Below, one piece after another: positions 12,936 to 24,300 of a DNA stretch of 64,000 bases; position 1 is the stretch's first letter, and the number at the start of each line of letters is the position of its first letter. Source of the stretch: Mixophyes australis (Eukaryota; Chordata; Amphibia; Anura; Limnodynastidae); NCBI GenBank assembly GCA_036250195.1, contig JAVHZZ010000010.1, positions 77,681,423-77,745,422 of the forward strand, written 5' to 3'. Under the pieces are notes generated by a model. That model ran no database searches and was not told where the DNA came from. It worked only from the letters and a program-made list of their open reading frames with translations. Position numbers and translations under genes: made by a program.

Positions 12936-12990
12936 CTCTGCCCGGAGCTCCGGCCGCCTCTACACGCTACTCAGTGCCCACAAGCTGCTT
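12936..12990 (-). other. POLR2L: Predicted POLR2L noncoding first exon
   Basis: A CAGAG|GTGAGA splice donor lies on the minus strand with its last exon base at 12936. It sits in the only CpG-rich stretch near the gene, 543 bases upstream of the exon 2 acceptor. The 3' edge is supported by the donor. The 5' edge is a guess because no transcript data are available. Confidence 0.55.
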
Positions 12991-13024
12991 TTTCCGCACC
13001 ACGTGACCCGCCTCTAACTCAATC

Positions 13025-13143
13025 TTTCCCATGTCTAGCGCTGTGGTCTGTCGCCCCCTGGTGGATGGGAGGGAAGGGAGTAAGCGCTGCTGTGAGGGGA
13101 TGATCAGAGCGCAGGGACTGGGGAAGCAGACAGCTGCAGCCAG
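13025..13143 (+). other. Candidate divergent noncoding first exon (TSPAN4-like?)
   Basis: The segment lies in the CpG-rich promoter and ends GCAGCCAG at a good donor (CAG|GTACTG, GT at 13144). In human, POLR2L and TSPAN4 are head-to-head neighbours and TSPAN4 begins with noncoding exons and long introns. That is the only reason to name TSPAN4. No tetraspanin coding exon was found in the rest of the window, so the identity is unproven. The 5' edge is arbitrary. Confidence 0.35.
13051..13067 (-). promoter_or_regulatory. Probable CTCF site
   Basis: The plus strand reads TCGCCCCCTGGTGGATG. The minus strand is CCACCAGGGGGCGA, which matches the CTCF core closely. It lies between the two putative divergent first exons. 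This is a motif match only; binding is inferred. Confidence 0.5.
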
Positions 13144-14911
13144 GTACTGTTCTTTCTATACTCTTATTTATACCGTGTTTCCGTCTCTCTCATGTGTATA
13201 TACTGCCTGGATGTATCATTTGTACATATTGTATCACTTCATGCTATACAAGGCTCTTTAGTAAGCTGTCCCTGTATACAAGTGCAAGTCCCATCCTATA
13301 CGAATCAACAAGTTCTCATAGAGGGGAGAGCAGACATTACTGTCAATTTAAAACAAATGTACTAGTTTTTACTGACAAATAGGTTATGTAATATGGATGT
13401 ATGTTTAAAAAAATAAATTAAAGTGCCAATTTTTTTAGACAGTGGAACTTGCAATTTATAAAGTGGAACTTATAATGTGTCTACCTTACAAAAGCCCCAA
13501 AACTGGTATGGTGTATGCCATTTGTAGTTATTTAAATTGTCAGTAAGACTTTTAAAAAAAATTGAATTAACCAATGAAAGTTACTTTTTTTTTTTTTATT
13601 TACTAAACATAAAATGTATTCACAAGCCATTATCTGCTGCAGCAGCTGATCACACCAAAACAGGTGAGTGCAGGATACAGGTGTCTGGGATGCTGCCCCA
13701 CAGCTAGACTTCATAAGCAAACAAACTACCTGCACTGCAACATTTTAAATATGTACACTAAACAGAACTGGATTTTATTTTATAAAAAGCCCCTTGTGGA
13801 ACTAATGCCACAGTGCAGATGTTATTAAATTGCTAATATGTAAAACACACATTTGTACATAATTGTTTACATTCGCGTTTTGTACAAGTCTAAACTTCAA
13901 CAGATATACAAGGAGACCTTCCCCATTTATTTTGCACTTATGTTGTAGGTACTACATTGTTTAATTAAATTATAAGCTTTGTTGGATTAACACATTTCTC
14001 TGTGTATTGTTTTGTCTCCTTTTATATGTATGTTTTTATTTATTAGCCGTTGTACTACTAAGATAGGGTTTAATTTATGGTTTTATAAAGTACTTGTAGC
14101 TCTTGGTAAATCTACATTCAGACAAATTAGGACATGTTTACAAACAGTATTAAATGGAAATAGACATGGCTAATGCTGCATTTTTATATATTTTTTTCTT
14201 CTAAATGTTGGAATTGAAGATTTCAGTAAAAATGTTGGTTGCCAGTAAACGTTTTTTTTTTAAGATGGGTCAAAATATTTTGGTATTTCGGACATGCAGT
14301 AGATCTTGTTGCCTTCCAGTGATATGGAGCTTGTCCAGAAGCATGAAGATAAGCCACACAAATGTGTCTCTCTTTATTAGTACAATCACATGCTCTCATA
14401 TCTCTTTTCTGGTCTTTATGAATACATTTTTGTGAACTGGGGAGATGTGGGGTCAATGGATATTTCACACAAATATAAAGTTAAAGCCTACATCTGCATA
14501 AACAAACATATGTTTAACTTGTACCCCCTCTTTTTCCCACCAACTAGCAGAGTTTGGGACTCTCACTCTACCCAGTGCTTCTTGTCCCTTGTTTCCACCT
14601 ATAAGAAAGGATGGTGCACTCTCTAGCACATTTTCTGAATGTAGAGTGACACTTTTGTCCAGTCAGTGCTTAGAAATGAACAGCAGTGTTTTGATTTGGG
14701 TTCTGCCAGCAGTGAGAATAGCAAAAAAAATAAAACGAGAAAAGTCTGTGGCCTGGCCTGGTCAATGTTCTCCAAAAGTTGGGAGCAGCAAATGAACAAT
14801 TTAAGAGCCACACAAAAGTTTTAAGATGATGGTGATGCATTTTGGAAGGTAACATATCACCATCTGTAATGGCGGGCAGCATTTTATTACCCTAAATATT
14901 AAACAGTCAAG
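13144..14911. other. AT-rich stretch, possible first intron of a divergent gene
   Basis: No coding exon or mobile element with clear ends is recognised. If the donor at 13143 is real, this is intron. The frames here have no family resemblance. Confidence 0.4.
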
Positions 14912-15020
14912 CTCACATTGCCAGCCTGTGACTCCATCACACTCACTTTGCCAGCCTGTGACTCCATCACACTCACTTTGCCAGCCTGTGACTCCATCAC
15001 ACTCACTTTGCCAGCCTGTG
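14912..15020. repeat. 30-bp tandem repeat, about 3.6 copies
   Basis: The block CCAGCCTGTG recurs at 14921, 14951, 14981 and 15011, giving an exact 30-bp period with very few differences. As 30 is a multiple of 3, it produces a repetitive reading frame, which I regard as noncoding. Confidence 0.95.
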
Positions 15021-15888
15021 GCTGCATTGGTATTTTTGTATCGCTCTTCCCCCTTCTCTAGTACAAATTCAATTCCTGGTGATTACAGCTCGTATACACA
15101 GTTTTATAACACAATCTACTCTTATAACATGCAGAGCAGCACTTTAGAGAAACAATGCTTATCACGTTTCCAACAGGCAATTCTTGTCAGGAGCGCCCCA
15201 GAGTGTTATTAGACTGTGCATTTGAGCTGTAGTTGCATTGGAGATCTGACGCTCAGCCAGCTTCTAGCGTGGAGAGGTGGAAGAGGGCAAAGAAGAGGAC
15301 ATGCTCAATGATTTGTCCAGCCCCGTAGTATCTTTACTAAATGTTCCTGTGCTCTGGTGCTGATTCTGATCCACCTTTACCTGCCCTCCGAGTAACTTAT
15401 ACCATTATATAGCATAGAGCAAGAATTGATATAGAAAGTGTAGAATGCTGAAACGACCGTTGGGCATGATTCCATAACATATTTTACACTCTTAAATGTT
15501 TTGATATTCTCGCTAAGCCTGTGCAGGTCTGTTCATATACATAGAACATATGGAGATATGTATTAACACCTCTAAATTTTCACTTCTACATATATATATA
15601 TATTATATAATTTTAGTTTGTTTGTGACAGAAGCACTGGGAAAGTGGTGATTGGCTGAGTTATATGTGCCAGGCTTTCTGTCTTGTGTGCTCTAAAACAC
15701 CAGGGCGATTGTCTTGCATGAGGAGGATCTCCCCAAAGGGTGTATTCAGTTTTAGCAAAAACTGGCAAGGGTGCCTTGGGTTATGTATGGAGAGAGAAGG
15801 GTGGGCTTCATACATAAGGCCCATTCCGGGTCTTCTGATCTCACAGCAGACTGATCAGGAGTTACACCTGCAAGGTACTGACAAAAAC
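15021..15888. other. No recognised feature
   Basis: AT-rich DNA with a short TA run near 15590-15612. No gene or element ends seen. Confidence 0.4.
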
Positions 15889-15896
15889 TGCTAGGC

Positions 15897-16096
15897 CAGT
15901 GGATTCCGAACTTTTTCAGTTCAAGGCACTCTTAGGGTCTCCATAATTATTTTAAGGCACCACTAAGCCAAAATAATTACCAAGTAGCCCACCATCATGC
16001 GTACCACTGGTCCTGGCCGAGGCACCCTTGTGAGATCTCCAAAGCACCCTTGTGAGATTGCCGAGGGAGCCCAGGCACACAGTTTGGAATCCACTG
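15897..16096. mobile_element. hAT MITE with perfect 8-bp duplication
   Basis: The ends are CAGTGGATTCCGAAC and, read inward from the right, CAGTGGATTCCAAAC. The duplication TGCTAGGC is exact at 15889-15896 and 16097-16104. The interior has the AGGCAC...CTCCATAATTATTTTAAGG block known from a common frog hAT MITE. Noncoding. Confidence 0.88.
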
Positions 16097-16413
16097 TGCT
16101 AGGCAATTACCTCTGTCTCTCACAGTCTGGAAAGGAGGTTGGATGCCACCTGAGAGACACTGAAAATGGTGACCAGTAAGTCTTGTATTCTTGTATATGT
16201 GTGGGACATAAGGTCCCTCACTTGAGAGAGGGTGTTCCTGTGTGTTTTATTAGACAAGGATTTTTTTCTGTTTGTTTATTTTTATGACTGGAAAATAAAA
16301 CTAGCTGTGGCTTGTCAAACCAAATCAGTTGACTGTTGCGGAGGTCCTTGGCCGGTCTGTCTGAAGTGCAGCCGTGTACCCCAGAAGACAGTTACCCTGG
16401 TCTGATTAGCTCA

Positions 16414-16415
<2 letters not shown>

Positions 16416-16475
<60 letters not shown>
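16416..16475. repeat. (AT)n microsatellite
   Basis: A long alternating A/T run with a short second run at 16478-16489, separated by GC. It generates artificial Ile-Tyr frames on both strands. Confidence 0.95.
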
Positions 16476-16477
<2 letters not shown>

Positions 16478-16499
16478 TATATATATATGCATTGGCTGT

Positions 16500-17000
16500 A
16501 GATTGGGCCCTGGAATTGGAGAATTTTTGTATCTTCCGCTTTGAGTTTCTTTTTCATCTTCTTTTTTATCCAGGGCTCCCTTAAATTCGAAACAGAAAAC
16601 TGCTATGACCATGAGACCTGTCTATAAAAGGGTACCAATTACTGTAAAACATTCATAGGAATCTAAACATCATTTTTTATTTGTTGGAACTGGACAGTCA
16701 GAGGTACAAATCATACAAAATATAATCAGCACATCAAAAAGGGTCAGCCGAGGTTGAGGAAGAAGCACAGACTTGAAACAAAGGGTAGAGAAAGCCCTAC
16801 CCGTGAGAGCTTACAATCTAATACTATTGATTCTGTTTATCTTATTTTTCTGTTTAGTACTGGATGTGTTTCCCATTCTTCAGATAAACTCTATATCTTC
16901 TAGAAAATACTAGGATCCAGTGAGGAAAATAATGCATGCTTCATTTCCAAGCTTCTGAACATGGCCATAGAAATAAAAATTAGATCTTTGAAATTGTGAA
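16500..17000. other. No gene; short L2-like trace
   Basis: The only recognisable piece is GAGAGCTTACAATCTAATAC near 16805-16825, the minus-strand form of an L2 3' UTR block. The rest is AT-rich and unassigned. Confidence 0.4.
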
Positions 17001-17099
17001 AGAAAATCTCTATCCTTTTAAACTGCTCAGCTTTTTAGAGTTCTGCTATTTTTTTTAAAGATATTACTAAACTCAGAATAGAAATTCTGATGTGTCAGC

Positions 17100-18085
17100 T
17101 CTGTTAAAAAGTTAAGTTTATCTGAACGAAATGAAGCCATATTGCTCAAAACTTTAGACACCTCGATTAAACTTCTCCCTTCCTCCACATATGTGGAGAT
17201 GTTTCTCGACATCTCCCACAGAGGTTATCTTTCACCCCACCGCAGAAATATTATAAGCCTCTCTAATGTCTCCAACTGCCCCAAATGGGGTGAACCGCAG
17301 GCTGATTTGTTTCATTGCTTTTGGGCTTGCCCCATTATTCTGGATCCGGGTGTGGAGGTTCGCATTGGCGGAATTGGTTAATTACCTACTGTTTATACTT
17401 GAATTGAAGATTTGAGGTATTTTTCCTCAAACTGTGATAACTACTAAAGGGAGCAAAAAAGCTACCAATGGCAATTTCAGTAGCAGCTAGAAAGTGTGTC
17501 CTTCACATGTAGATCCAGGGCTCTCAGCCATTGCGTGACCTTTTCAAATAAAAAATGTTTTTCATCAGGTGAATGGACTGGTTGGAGGCGTCCCTCCAGA
17601 AAGAAAGACTCGCCTGTAAATTCCTTGAGACATGGTAAAGCTATATAAATATGTTGTCTCGTTTCATACCAAATTATTTGGTGAAAGCATTCCGGAAGCA
17701 GAGTATTTTTACAAGATCACCTGATTTGTCTCTGATGGTGGTGGATTTCCCTAACTTCTGGTCTCCCTGCAACTCAGGTCTCTATCTGCAATTTTTGAGA
17801 TTTTCCTCTTCTGATTCTTGGTATGATATACAATCTATACTATCTGGCTACAATTGTTTTAGTTATCATATACTATTTCTCATTACCCTGACTACAGGAT
17901 AACAAATACTACAGTAAAGTCTGGTTGCAATAAATCATTATCTGTTTTTATATATCATTGTCTTAATGATCTTCATTGACTTTGTTACATTGCTGATGAT
18001 TCTATTCATATGTATTGTCTTTGTCTTGAAATAATCTGAACTTCTTCAATAACAAATTTTGTTTAAAAATAAAAAAAATGCTACA
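17100..18085 (+). mobile_element. L1/Tx1-type LINE, ORF2 C-terminal and 3' end remnant
   Basis: The frame 17142-17381 contains GYLSPHRR, NCPKWGEPQADLFHCFWACP and a following hydrophobic stretch. This is the Cys-rich C-terminal region of L1/Tx1 ORF2 (C-P-x-C-type followed by LFHxFWxCP). About 200 bases later, in another frame, WLEASLQKERLACKFLETW and the open stretch 17651-17902 continue the C-terminus. The segment ends in an A-rich tail near 18065-18080. Frameshifts and stops show that it is dead. Confidence 0.7.
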
Positions 18086-18172
18086 GTATTACCTGCTGAC
18101 TCTATTATAGACAGCTATTGCCACATCGTTGGGACAGTAGGTTTTATTTACTAGCATTACATCTAGGAGTTA

Positions 18173-18595
18173 GGCTGGATACACACTACAGGTTTTTCAC
18201 CCGACTATCGGGCCAATCACACGATAAACGACTGGCCGGCCGACATCGCATTAGTGTGTAATTCAACGATGAACAATTATCGTTCCAAAGCTCATCGTAT
18301 CGTTTGATTCGATTTTATAAAAGGACTAAAAATCCCGTTCAACGATGGAACAATGTCGTTCCAGTTCTGCAGTGTGTATGCACTCACCACCAGCAGAGTA
18401 GGCAGATCTCCATACAGTTTACAGCGTCGCCTTCTCTTTCAGCCAATGGTTATGACAGATGAAGAGCACAGATCTGAAGGTAAAACGTGTATAGTGTGTA
18501 CACATGAATCGGCATGCTGATCGGGACTTTCAGTCGTTGGAAAAATCATTGATGATATCGCATCGGGAGTAATTTTCTGTAGTGTGTACCCAGTC
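18173..18595. mobile_element. TIR element of the GGTACACACTA family, copy 1
   Basis: The ends are GGCTGGATACACACTACAG and, read inward, GACTGGGTACACACTACAG. The interior holds CGATCA-like and ATCGT-rich blocks plus CAGATCTGAAGGTAAA, which recurs in the copies near 32416 and 51846. Target duplication is not clear. Noncoding; superfamily unknown. Confidence 0.7.
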
Positions 18596-18925
18596 ACTAA
18601 ACCACAGCAACTAAACAGCAATTCGCTTTTATCTGACTACAAGGTCAAAGAAAGCATGTGTCTGAATGGTTGCTATAGGTTGCTGCAATTGTAGACCTAA
18701 ATGCAATTTCTTTGTGACAACCACCATAGAATACCAGTGGACAAAAGGGACATGGCCTGGAACAATATTTCTATTTGGCCAGAATAGAGAGTAGTTTTAG
18801 TGGATGGCCTAAATTGCTCAGAATTTGGAATGCTGAACAATATGTTAATAGGATCTGATACAGGTAAAAAAAAGTTGATACTATGGTCAGTTGAGCTTCT
18901 GTGACATCACTGCACATGCCACAAT

Positions 18926-19314
18926 CAGGGCCGGATTAAGGGAATGGAGGCCCCTGGGCTAAGGGCGCCTCCATTCCCCCGTGAGGCCCCCAATGTGAGC
19001 CACCCGCTGCCCCCCCCGTACCCCGTAAGGGCCCCCCCCCCCCAAGCGCTTACCTGTCACTGTAGTCCTCCGTCCCCGGCGCGCTGTAAGCTCCTTACTG
19101 AGGAGATCTCGCGAGAGTTCACTCGCGAGATCTCCTCAGTAAGCAGATTACTGAGCGCCGGGGACGGAGGACTACAGTGACAGTGCTCAGCAGCATTGAT
19201 CGGGCCCCCGCCCCCGGACCAATCAATAATGCTGCTGAGGACTTTGAAGGGCCCCCTGGATGCCCGAGGCCCCTGGGCTATAGCCCAGTTAGACCTCGGG
19301 TTAATCCGGCCCTG
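18926..19314. mobile_element. hAT element with internal foldbacks
   Basis: The ends are CAGGGCCGGATTAAGG and, read inward, CAGGGCCGGATTAACC. The 8-bp duplication GCCACAAT is exact (18918-18925 and 19315-19322). Inside, 19055-19182 is a self-complementary segment of about 60-bp arms with about 5 mismatches, meeting at a short loop. A second hairpin built on CTCAGCAGCATTGAT lies at about 19184-19240. The segment contains TCTCGCGAGA at 19107-19116. Noncoding. Confidence 0.9.
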
Positions 19315-19625
19315 GCCACAATAGTCTTGGTTTCTGCAATTTACTGCAACCAAAAGGAATGGAGTCTAATTTTGTGTAATGTGAGTAAAATATCTACAGA
19401 CAGAAGTAGTTTAATGAGATGAATGAGCAGTCAGTCAGTACATAATAAACATGCATGGAAAACAGCTGTGAGTAGAGTAGCTACAGGCAGAAGTAATGAT
19501 GGTGTACGTCTCTGGCTATGTATGAGCAATAGTATGCTGAGCAAAGCCATTCAGAATCAGCCAAGACTCCAGAAACAGTAACTCACATCTTAGTGTTGCA
19601 AAGTGTAGGAATGCAGGTTCACAAC

Positions 19626-20897
19626 CAGGGCCCCATCAAGGGTACCAGCCGCCCTAGGCTATTACCGCCACAGCGCCCCCCACCCCAATATAAGCATATA
19701 GGAATACTCCTGAATATGTATGTTCAGGAGAATTCGCCAGCAGTCAAATTTAGACAGTACATTCTCTCTTACCTGTTCTTGCTCTTCTCTGTTCCCTGTT
19801 CTTGCAGCTTTGTTGTCTTCTAGCTGCTTCTGGAAAGTCTGGGTCCTGTTTTGAAAATATTCAGCAATTGTATTATAATGCTAAATGTCAACAAATCCTG
19901 AATGATTAGGCTCCAAAACACAACAGTCCATTGTGGCCAGATAAAACTACCCCATAGCACAGGCATATGTAGGCAATAAAACATATGAAAATTGTTGTCA
20001 AAGAGCTATAATCAAATATAAACCTCTATCAGCCCCACCTGACTAATATTTAGCATTCTAATGACCCTAGAACCACAGAGACCATCCTCATAATCGCCAC
20101 ATAATACAAAGATTATGCCCCCCCAAAACTGCTCTAGTTTTTTAAATAGTCCTCTTAACCATTTCATCAGCCTCATCACCTGCCCCTTTAGCACTATCTG
20201 CCCCCATTAGCCTCTTCACCTGCCCCCTTAGCATTGTTATCTGCCCCATTAGCCTCTTCACCTGCTCCCTTAGCATTGTTATCTGCCCCCTTAGCATTGT
20301 TATCTGCCCCATTAGCCTCTTCACCTGCCCCCTTAGCATTGTTATCTGCCCCATTAGCCTCTTCACCTGCCCCCTTAGCATTGTTATCTGCCCCCATTAG
20401 CCTCTTCACCTGTCCCCTTAGCATTGTTATCTGCCCTCATTAGCCTCTTCACCTGCCCCCTTTAGCATTGTTACCAGCCCCTCCACCCCCAGACATAAGG
20501 ACTTACCTGTTTTTCCTGCACAGCAGTCTTCTCTCCAGCACTATACATGACAGGCAGTCTGGCAGCGATCGCTGCTAGCTGCCTGGCAGTGCGTCCACGG
20601 CTGCTTCTTACTGTGGTCACGTGAGATGCGGAAGTCCTGATCTTACGTGACCACAGTAAGAAGCTCCCGCGGCCGTCCTGACAGGCAGCTAGCAGCGATC
20701 GTTGCCAGACTGCCTGCCATGTAGTAGTGACAGTCGGGCCGCCCCCTTTACACCATTGCCGATGATGCAGGCCCGGCGCTGCCTAAATTTTAAAAAAAAA
20801 TGGCAGTGAAAAAAAATTAATCTCCGTGCCACTGCGCCCCCCAGGCTCCAGCGCCCCAGGCTGCAGCCTGGTCAGCCTATTGGCTGATCAGGCCCTG
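19626..20897. mobile_element. Long non-autonomous hAT element with minisatellite and foldback
   Basis: The ends are CAGGGCCCCATCA and, read inward, CAGGGCCTGATCA. The duplication TTCACAAC is exact (19618-19625 and 20898-20905). The 1,272-bp interior holds a minisatellite (20161-20475). A foldback at about 20546-20720 is built from GACAGGCAG...GCAGCGATCG and TTACTGTGGTCACGTGA. No transposase is present. Confidence 0.88.
20161..20475. repeat. 21/42-bp minisatellite inside the hAT element
   Basis: Units alternate between CCCCCTTAGCATTGTTATCTG and CCCCATTAGCCTCTTCACCTG. Composite 42-bp units repeat about seven times with losses of half-units. The run is free of stops in several frames, which explains the repetitive frames seen on both strands. 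Confidence 0.9.
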
Positions 20898-21004
20898 TTC
20901 ACAACAGTGGTTTACAGGCAGTAGAACTAGAGAGCTTGCTAAAAAAAAGGAGAACAGGGCAGTAATCCACATGGAGCAGGTTGATATATAAGGGTGGAGA
21001 ACAG

Positions 21005-21350
21005 GAGCAACAATCAGCCAAAACATTAAAACCACTGGCCTAATATTGTCCCCCTAGTACTGCCAAAACATGACCTGTTAGGGTATGGAATCCACAAGAC
21101 ATATGAAGGTTTCCTGTGGTATCTGGCACAAAGACGTTAGCAGCAGACCCTTTTAGTCCTATAAATTGCTAGGTGGGGCCTCCATGGCTCTAACTTGCTT
21201 TTCTAGCATATCCCACAGATGCTCAATCGGATTGAGACCTAGAGAATTTGGAGATTAAGTAAACAATGCAGTGTGGCAGGGTACACTATTCTGCTGAAAG
21301 AGGCCTCTGCCAGCATGGAAAAGTCGCTCAGATCCTTACGCTTCCAGTAC
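21005..21350 (-). mobile_element. Internally deleted Tc1-like element
   Basis: The plus strand reads GGGGCCTCCATGGCTCTAAC, then CCCACAGATGCTCAATCGGA and TTGAGACC, then GCAGTGTGGCAGGG with CTGCTGAAAGAGGCC, and jumps to AAGTCGCTCAGATCCTTACGC. These are ordered landmarks of a Tc1 transposase gene on the minus strand, widespread in fish and frogs. Most of the catalytic region is missing, and no frame survives. Boundaries are approximate. Confidence 0.65.
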
Positions 21351-24300
21351 ATAAATTATGTACTGGAAGCGCCTAAACTATGCTCTTATTTGGAGACCAC
21401 TTCTCCATATAAGTATAACTTGTCCATTTTTTACTCTAACAATCTAGACAGTCCAGCAAAATGCTGTCGGCAGATGTGGTGTTGCTGTTACAGAGTGCAG
21501 TTATAAAGTACAGCACTATTTCCCAGTTGTCTCAGAGTTTTGTTGCAGGGACAGCATTATTAATACTTCTACTGCGTTATTCAAAATTATTGCAGACGTA
21601 CACATGGGAGCTCCTTTTTTTTATCGGAGTGATAACATTGTGTTAAATGGGTTCTATACATAAAATACAGATAAACAAAACTTTATTTGCAGCTTAATAT
21701 TTATCTGATGTATTTTATTAGAAATTATTTCCTGTAAAACCTTTGTTTACATTTACAGTTAGTACTGAGGGACAGTTCAAGACTCTGGTTAATGTAAATG
21801 CTGTAGTTACAGCTTGTGGAAGATGTGTTTAGGATTAATACTGCTAGGTTGAGTCTAAGTCAGTGTTATTTCCAGGTTCTGAAAGTCTAATGATGGGCCT
21901 TTTGGTGTGGTGGGTAACTTGCATCTCTTTATTAAAAGATCTTGTCTACATACTATTTTTCTTTTCTACCACAAACTACCGCCCTATAGTTTAATCGCTA
22001 CCATTCTGCCACTGTTCCCCCTTCTTCACTATCGCCTGTCTCTTCCTCTATCGCAACCTATCTATTTACAATCAAGTATGTTGTTCCATTTCACTACCAC
22101 AGACCTTAGATTGTCCGTATTCTCCTATCATTACCTGTTCCAATAACACAACACAACTTGTCTCCATACTCCTCTTTTTCAATCTGCCCATTGTACTTTC
22201 AATACTCCTGGCTCGTAGAAACCTTCTGACTACATTGTGGTCCTGTACATCAAATATTATTGATATATGATTACCTTTCTAGGAGTATTTAATACTTTGA
22301 TCAAGTTTTCAAACCTGTCATTACTTCCACTTCAATAATTCAGTTGACTTTCAGCACCACTTGGTGTTTTAACAAGATTTATATGGAAAGGTGGGAAGCT
22401 AGTGTGTGTAAAAGAGAGAGAGAACGGTTTTAAAGATCCCAAATGAGGATACATTACACAAGTAGATTGACATTTTCATGATCTCGCAATAAAAATATTG
22501 AACATTTTAAATTTATTCTTGAAAATCATACATGCATTAGTAAAAATTAAGTATTTGGCTGCATAATAGTCATTACTGCGCAACTAAGTTGGTCATGTCC
22601 ACTAATATATAAAATAGCTCTTATGTCCATTAAAATAATGTAAACAGACATGTATTTTCTTTTCAGTTGTAAACGCAGGGAGCTTGAAGCTAAACAGCTT
22701 TGACTAGGCTGATCATGTGACTTGCATCGTATATAACTTCTGAGATGTCACTCAGCTTGGGTATAAGTTAGTGCTTCCCACAGTTCATTAGTTGGATTTG
22801 AAAATATTTCTATAACTCCATTGTTTATACCTGCAAGTATATGTCTGCTATTTTTCACATCATAAAGTCTAAAGTAAGCTAATTTTACTTCTGAAAAAAT
22901 ATTACATTTTTAACAAATAATATATATATATAATGGTAAAATGAATAATAGCACTATTACATTTGGGACATGTGCCCTCCTTTGAAACAAAGGGCCTTTT
23001 GTCTTTCTGGGTGCTCAGATAGGAATAATTAATGACAACTCCTACCCAGGCCTTTTTAATAGGAAGTCTAATGGTGGATGCAGGGCAGATGCCCCAATTT
23101 GCCTTGAACGCCAGTAAACCTTTTTTCCTCCTGTTCCTTTGCTGATACTTTCTTCTTAATGTCGCTGTTATTCTATGCAAAGGAGATGGGGTTTTTTTCA
23201 GTTCAGTGATGAGCCTTTATTTTGGCCATCTGCACCTTCCAGCTATATGCCTCCACTCTTACTTTTTTTCCTCTATGCCCTGTCAGGCTTTACCTAGACT
23301 CCCAGCCATTAAGAGGCGGGGCTGTGGTTGAAGCTTGGTGGGTCGTAAAGCAAAGAATAAGACTACACGTATGCAGAGATTTCCACATCACATGACCTCC
23401 GCACAACTCAGGGAGGTCACACAGCGCAGCTAAGATCAGTGATGTAGAAGGAAATGCAGTCTGTACCTCGTGATCTCTTCCTCTCTATAAGAGAGAGCTC
23501 TAACCATGTTTCCTGATTACTTAAGGAATTTTTAGACATGGAGGTGTAAGTTACTAATTAGCCATTAGTAGGGAGAAGGGGTGAATGGAGGCATTTGAAG
23601 CATCTGAGTGGCACGTAGGGAAGTCTAATGGGCGTTTTAAAGTACATGTGGGATCTGAGGGCATGTGGGGCATTTTAGGTGTTCAAGGGAGGTCTGAGTA
23701 GAATGTAGGAGAAAGTAGTGAAAGTATGGGGTGTGAGTAGCATGTGGAATGTCTCAGGAACATGTGGGGGCATTTTGGGATGAGTGGGTGTGCTGAGATC
23801 ATTTTGGACTGTAGTTGTTGTTTTTGGAGGTTTTTTTATTATTTATTTTTTCATTTTAGAAAAAAAAAAAAATTCTTGGGAGCAGCCAGATTTGTAGAGG
23901 GGAGAAAGAGAGGTAAGGGAGAGGAGGTGTTTTGTTTGTGTGGGTAAGTGTATTGTTTTAACTTACTACTGAGATTAAGATTAATGTGTGGTCCTTTTGA
24001 AGGTTAGAGGGACGCAAATACAAGTGTATCAGGTTGCCCGTTCTAGTTGAAAAAGAAATATGCCCATCCCTTCACCCCTTGAGGAGAAGAATGAAAGAAG
24101 TAATAACATTCTATTTTTAACACACCAAGTAGATAAATCTTTACTTAATGTTCTAAAGAAGATGTTTTGTTTATATCTGCATGAGAGATCCAATTTATCA
24201 TGAGAACTTATTCTTGTAATCTTAAGTTATTGTAAGAGCACATAGTTCTAGTATTACACATGATGAAAAATGTCAGTAGTTTTAGATAAGTTAGTGAAAT

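Larger units (their letters stand above)
12840..13140. promoter_or_regulatory. CpG-rich probable bidirectional promoter
   Basis: CpG density rises sharply here relative to the flanks (GCCCGGAGCTCCGGCCGCC at about 12940-12958, then repeated CG to about 13115). A CACGTGAC E-box of the USF/MITF type lies at 13000-13007. The minus-strand donor at 12936 and the plus-strand donor at 13143 face away from each other across it, which fits divergent transcription. There is no clear TATA box, as expected for a housekeeping promoter. Confidence 0.6.

Noticed and set aside
16336..16612. Frames with Ile-Tyr repeats on both strands
   Set aside because: They translate an AT microsatellite.
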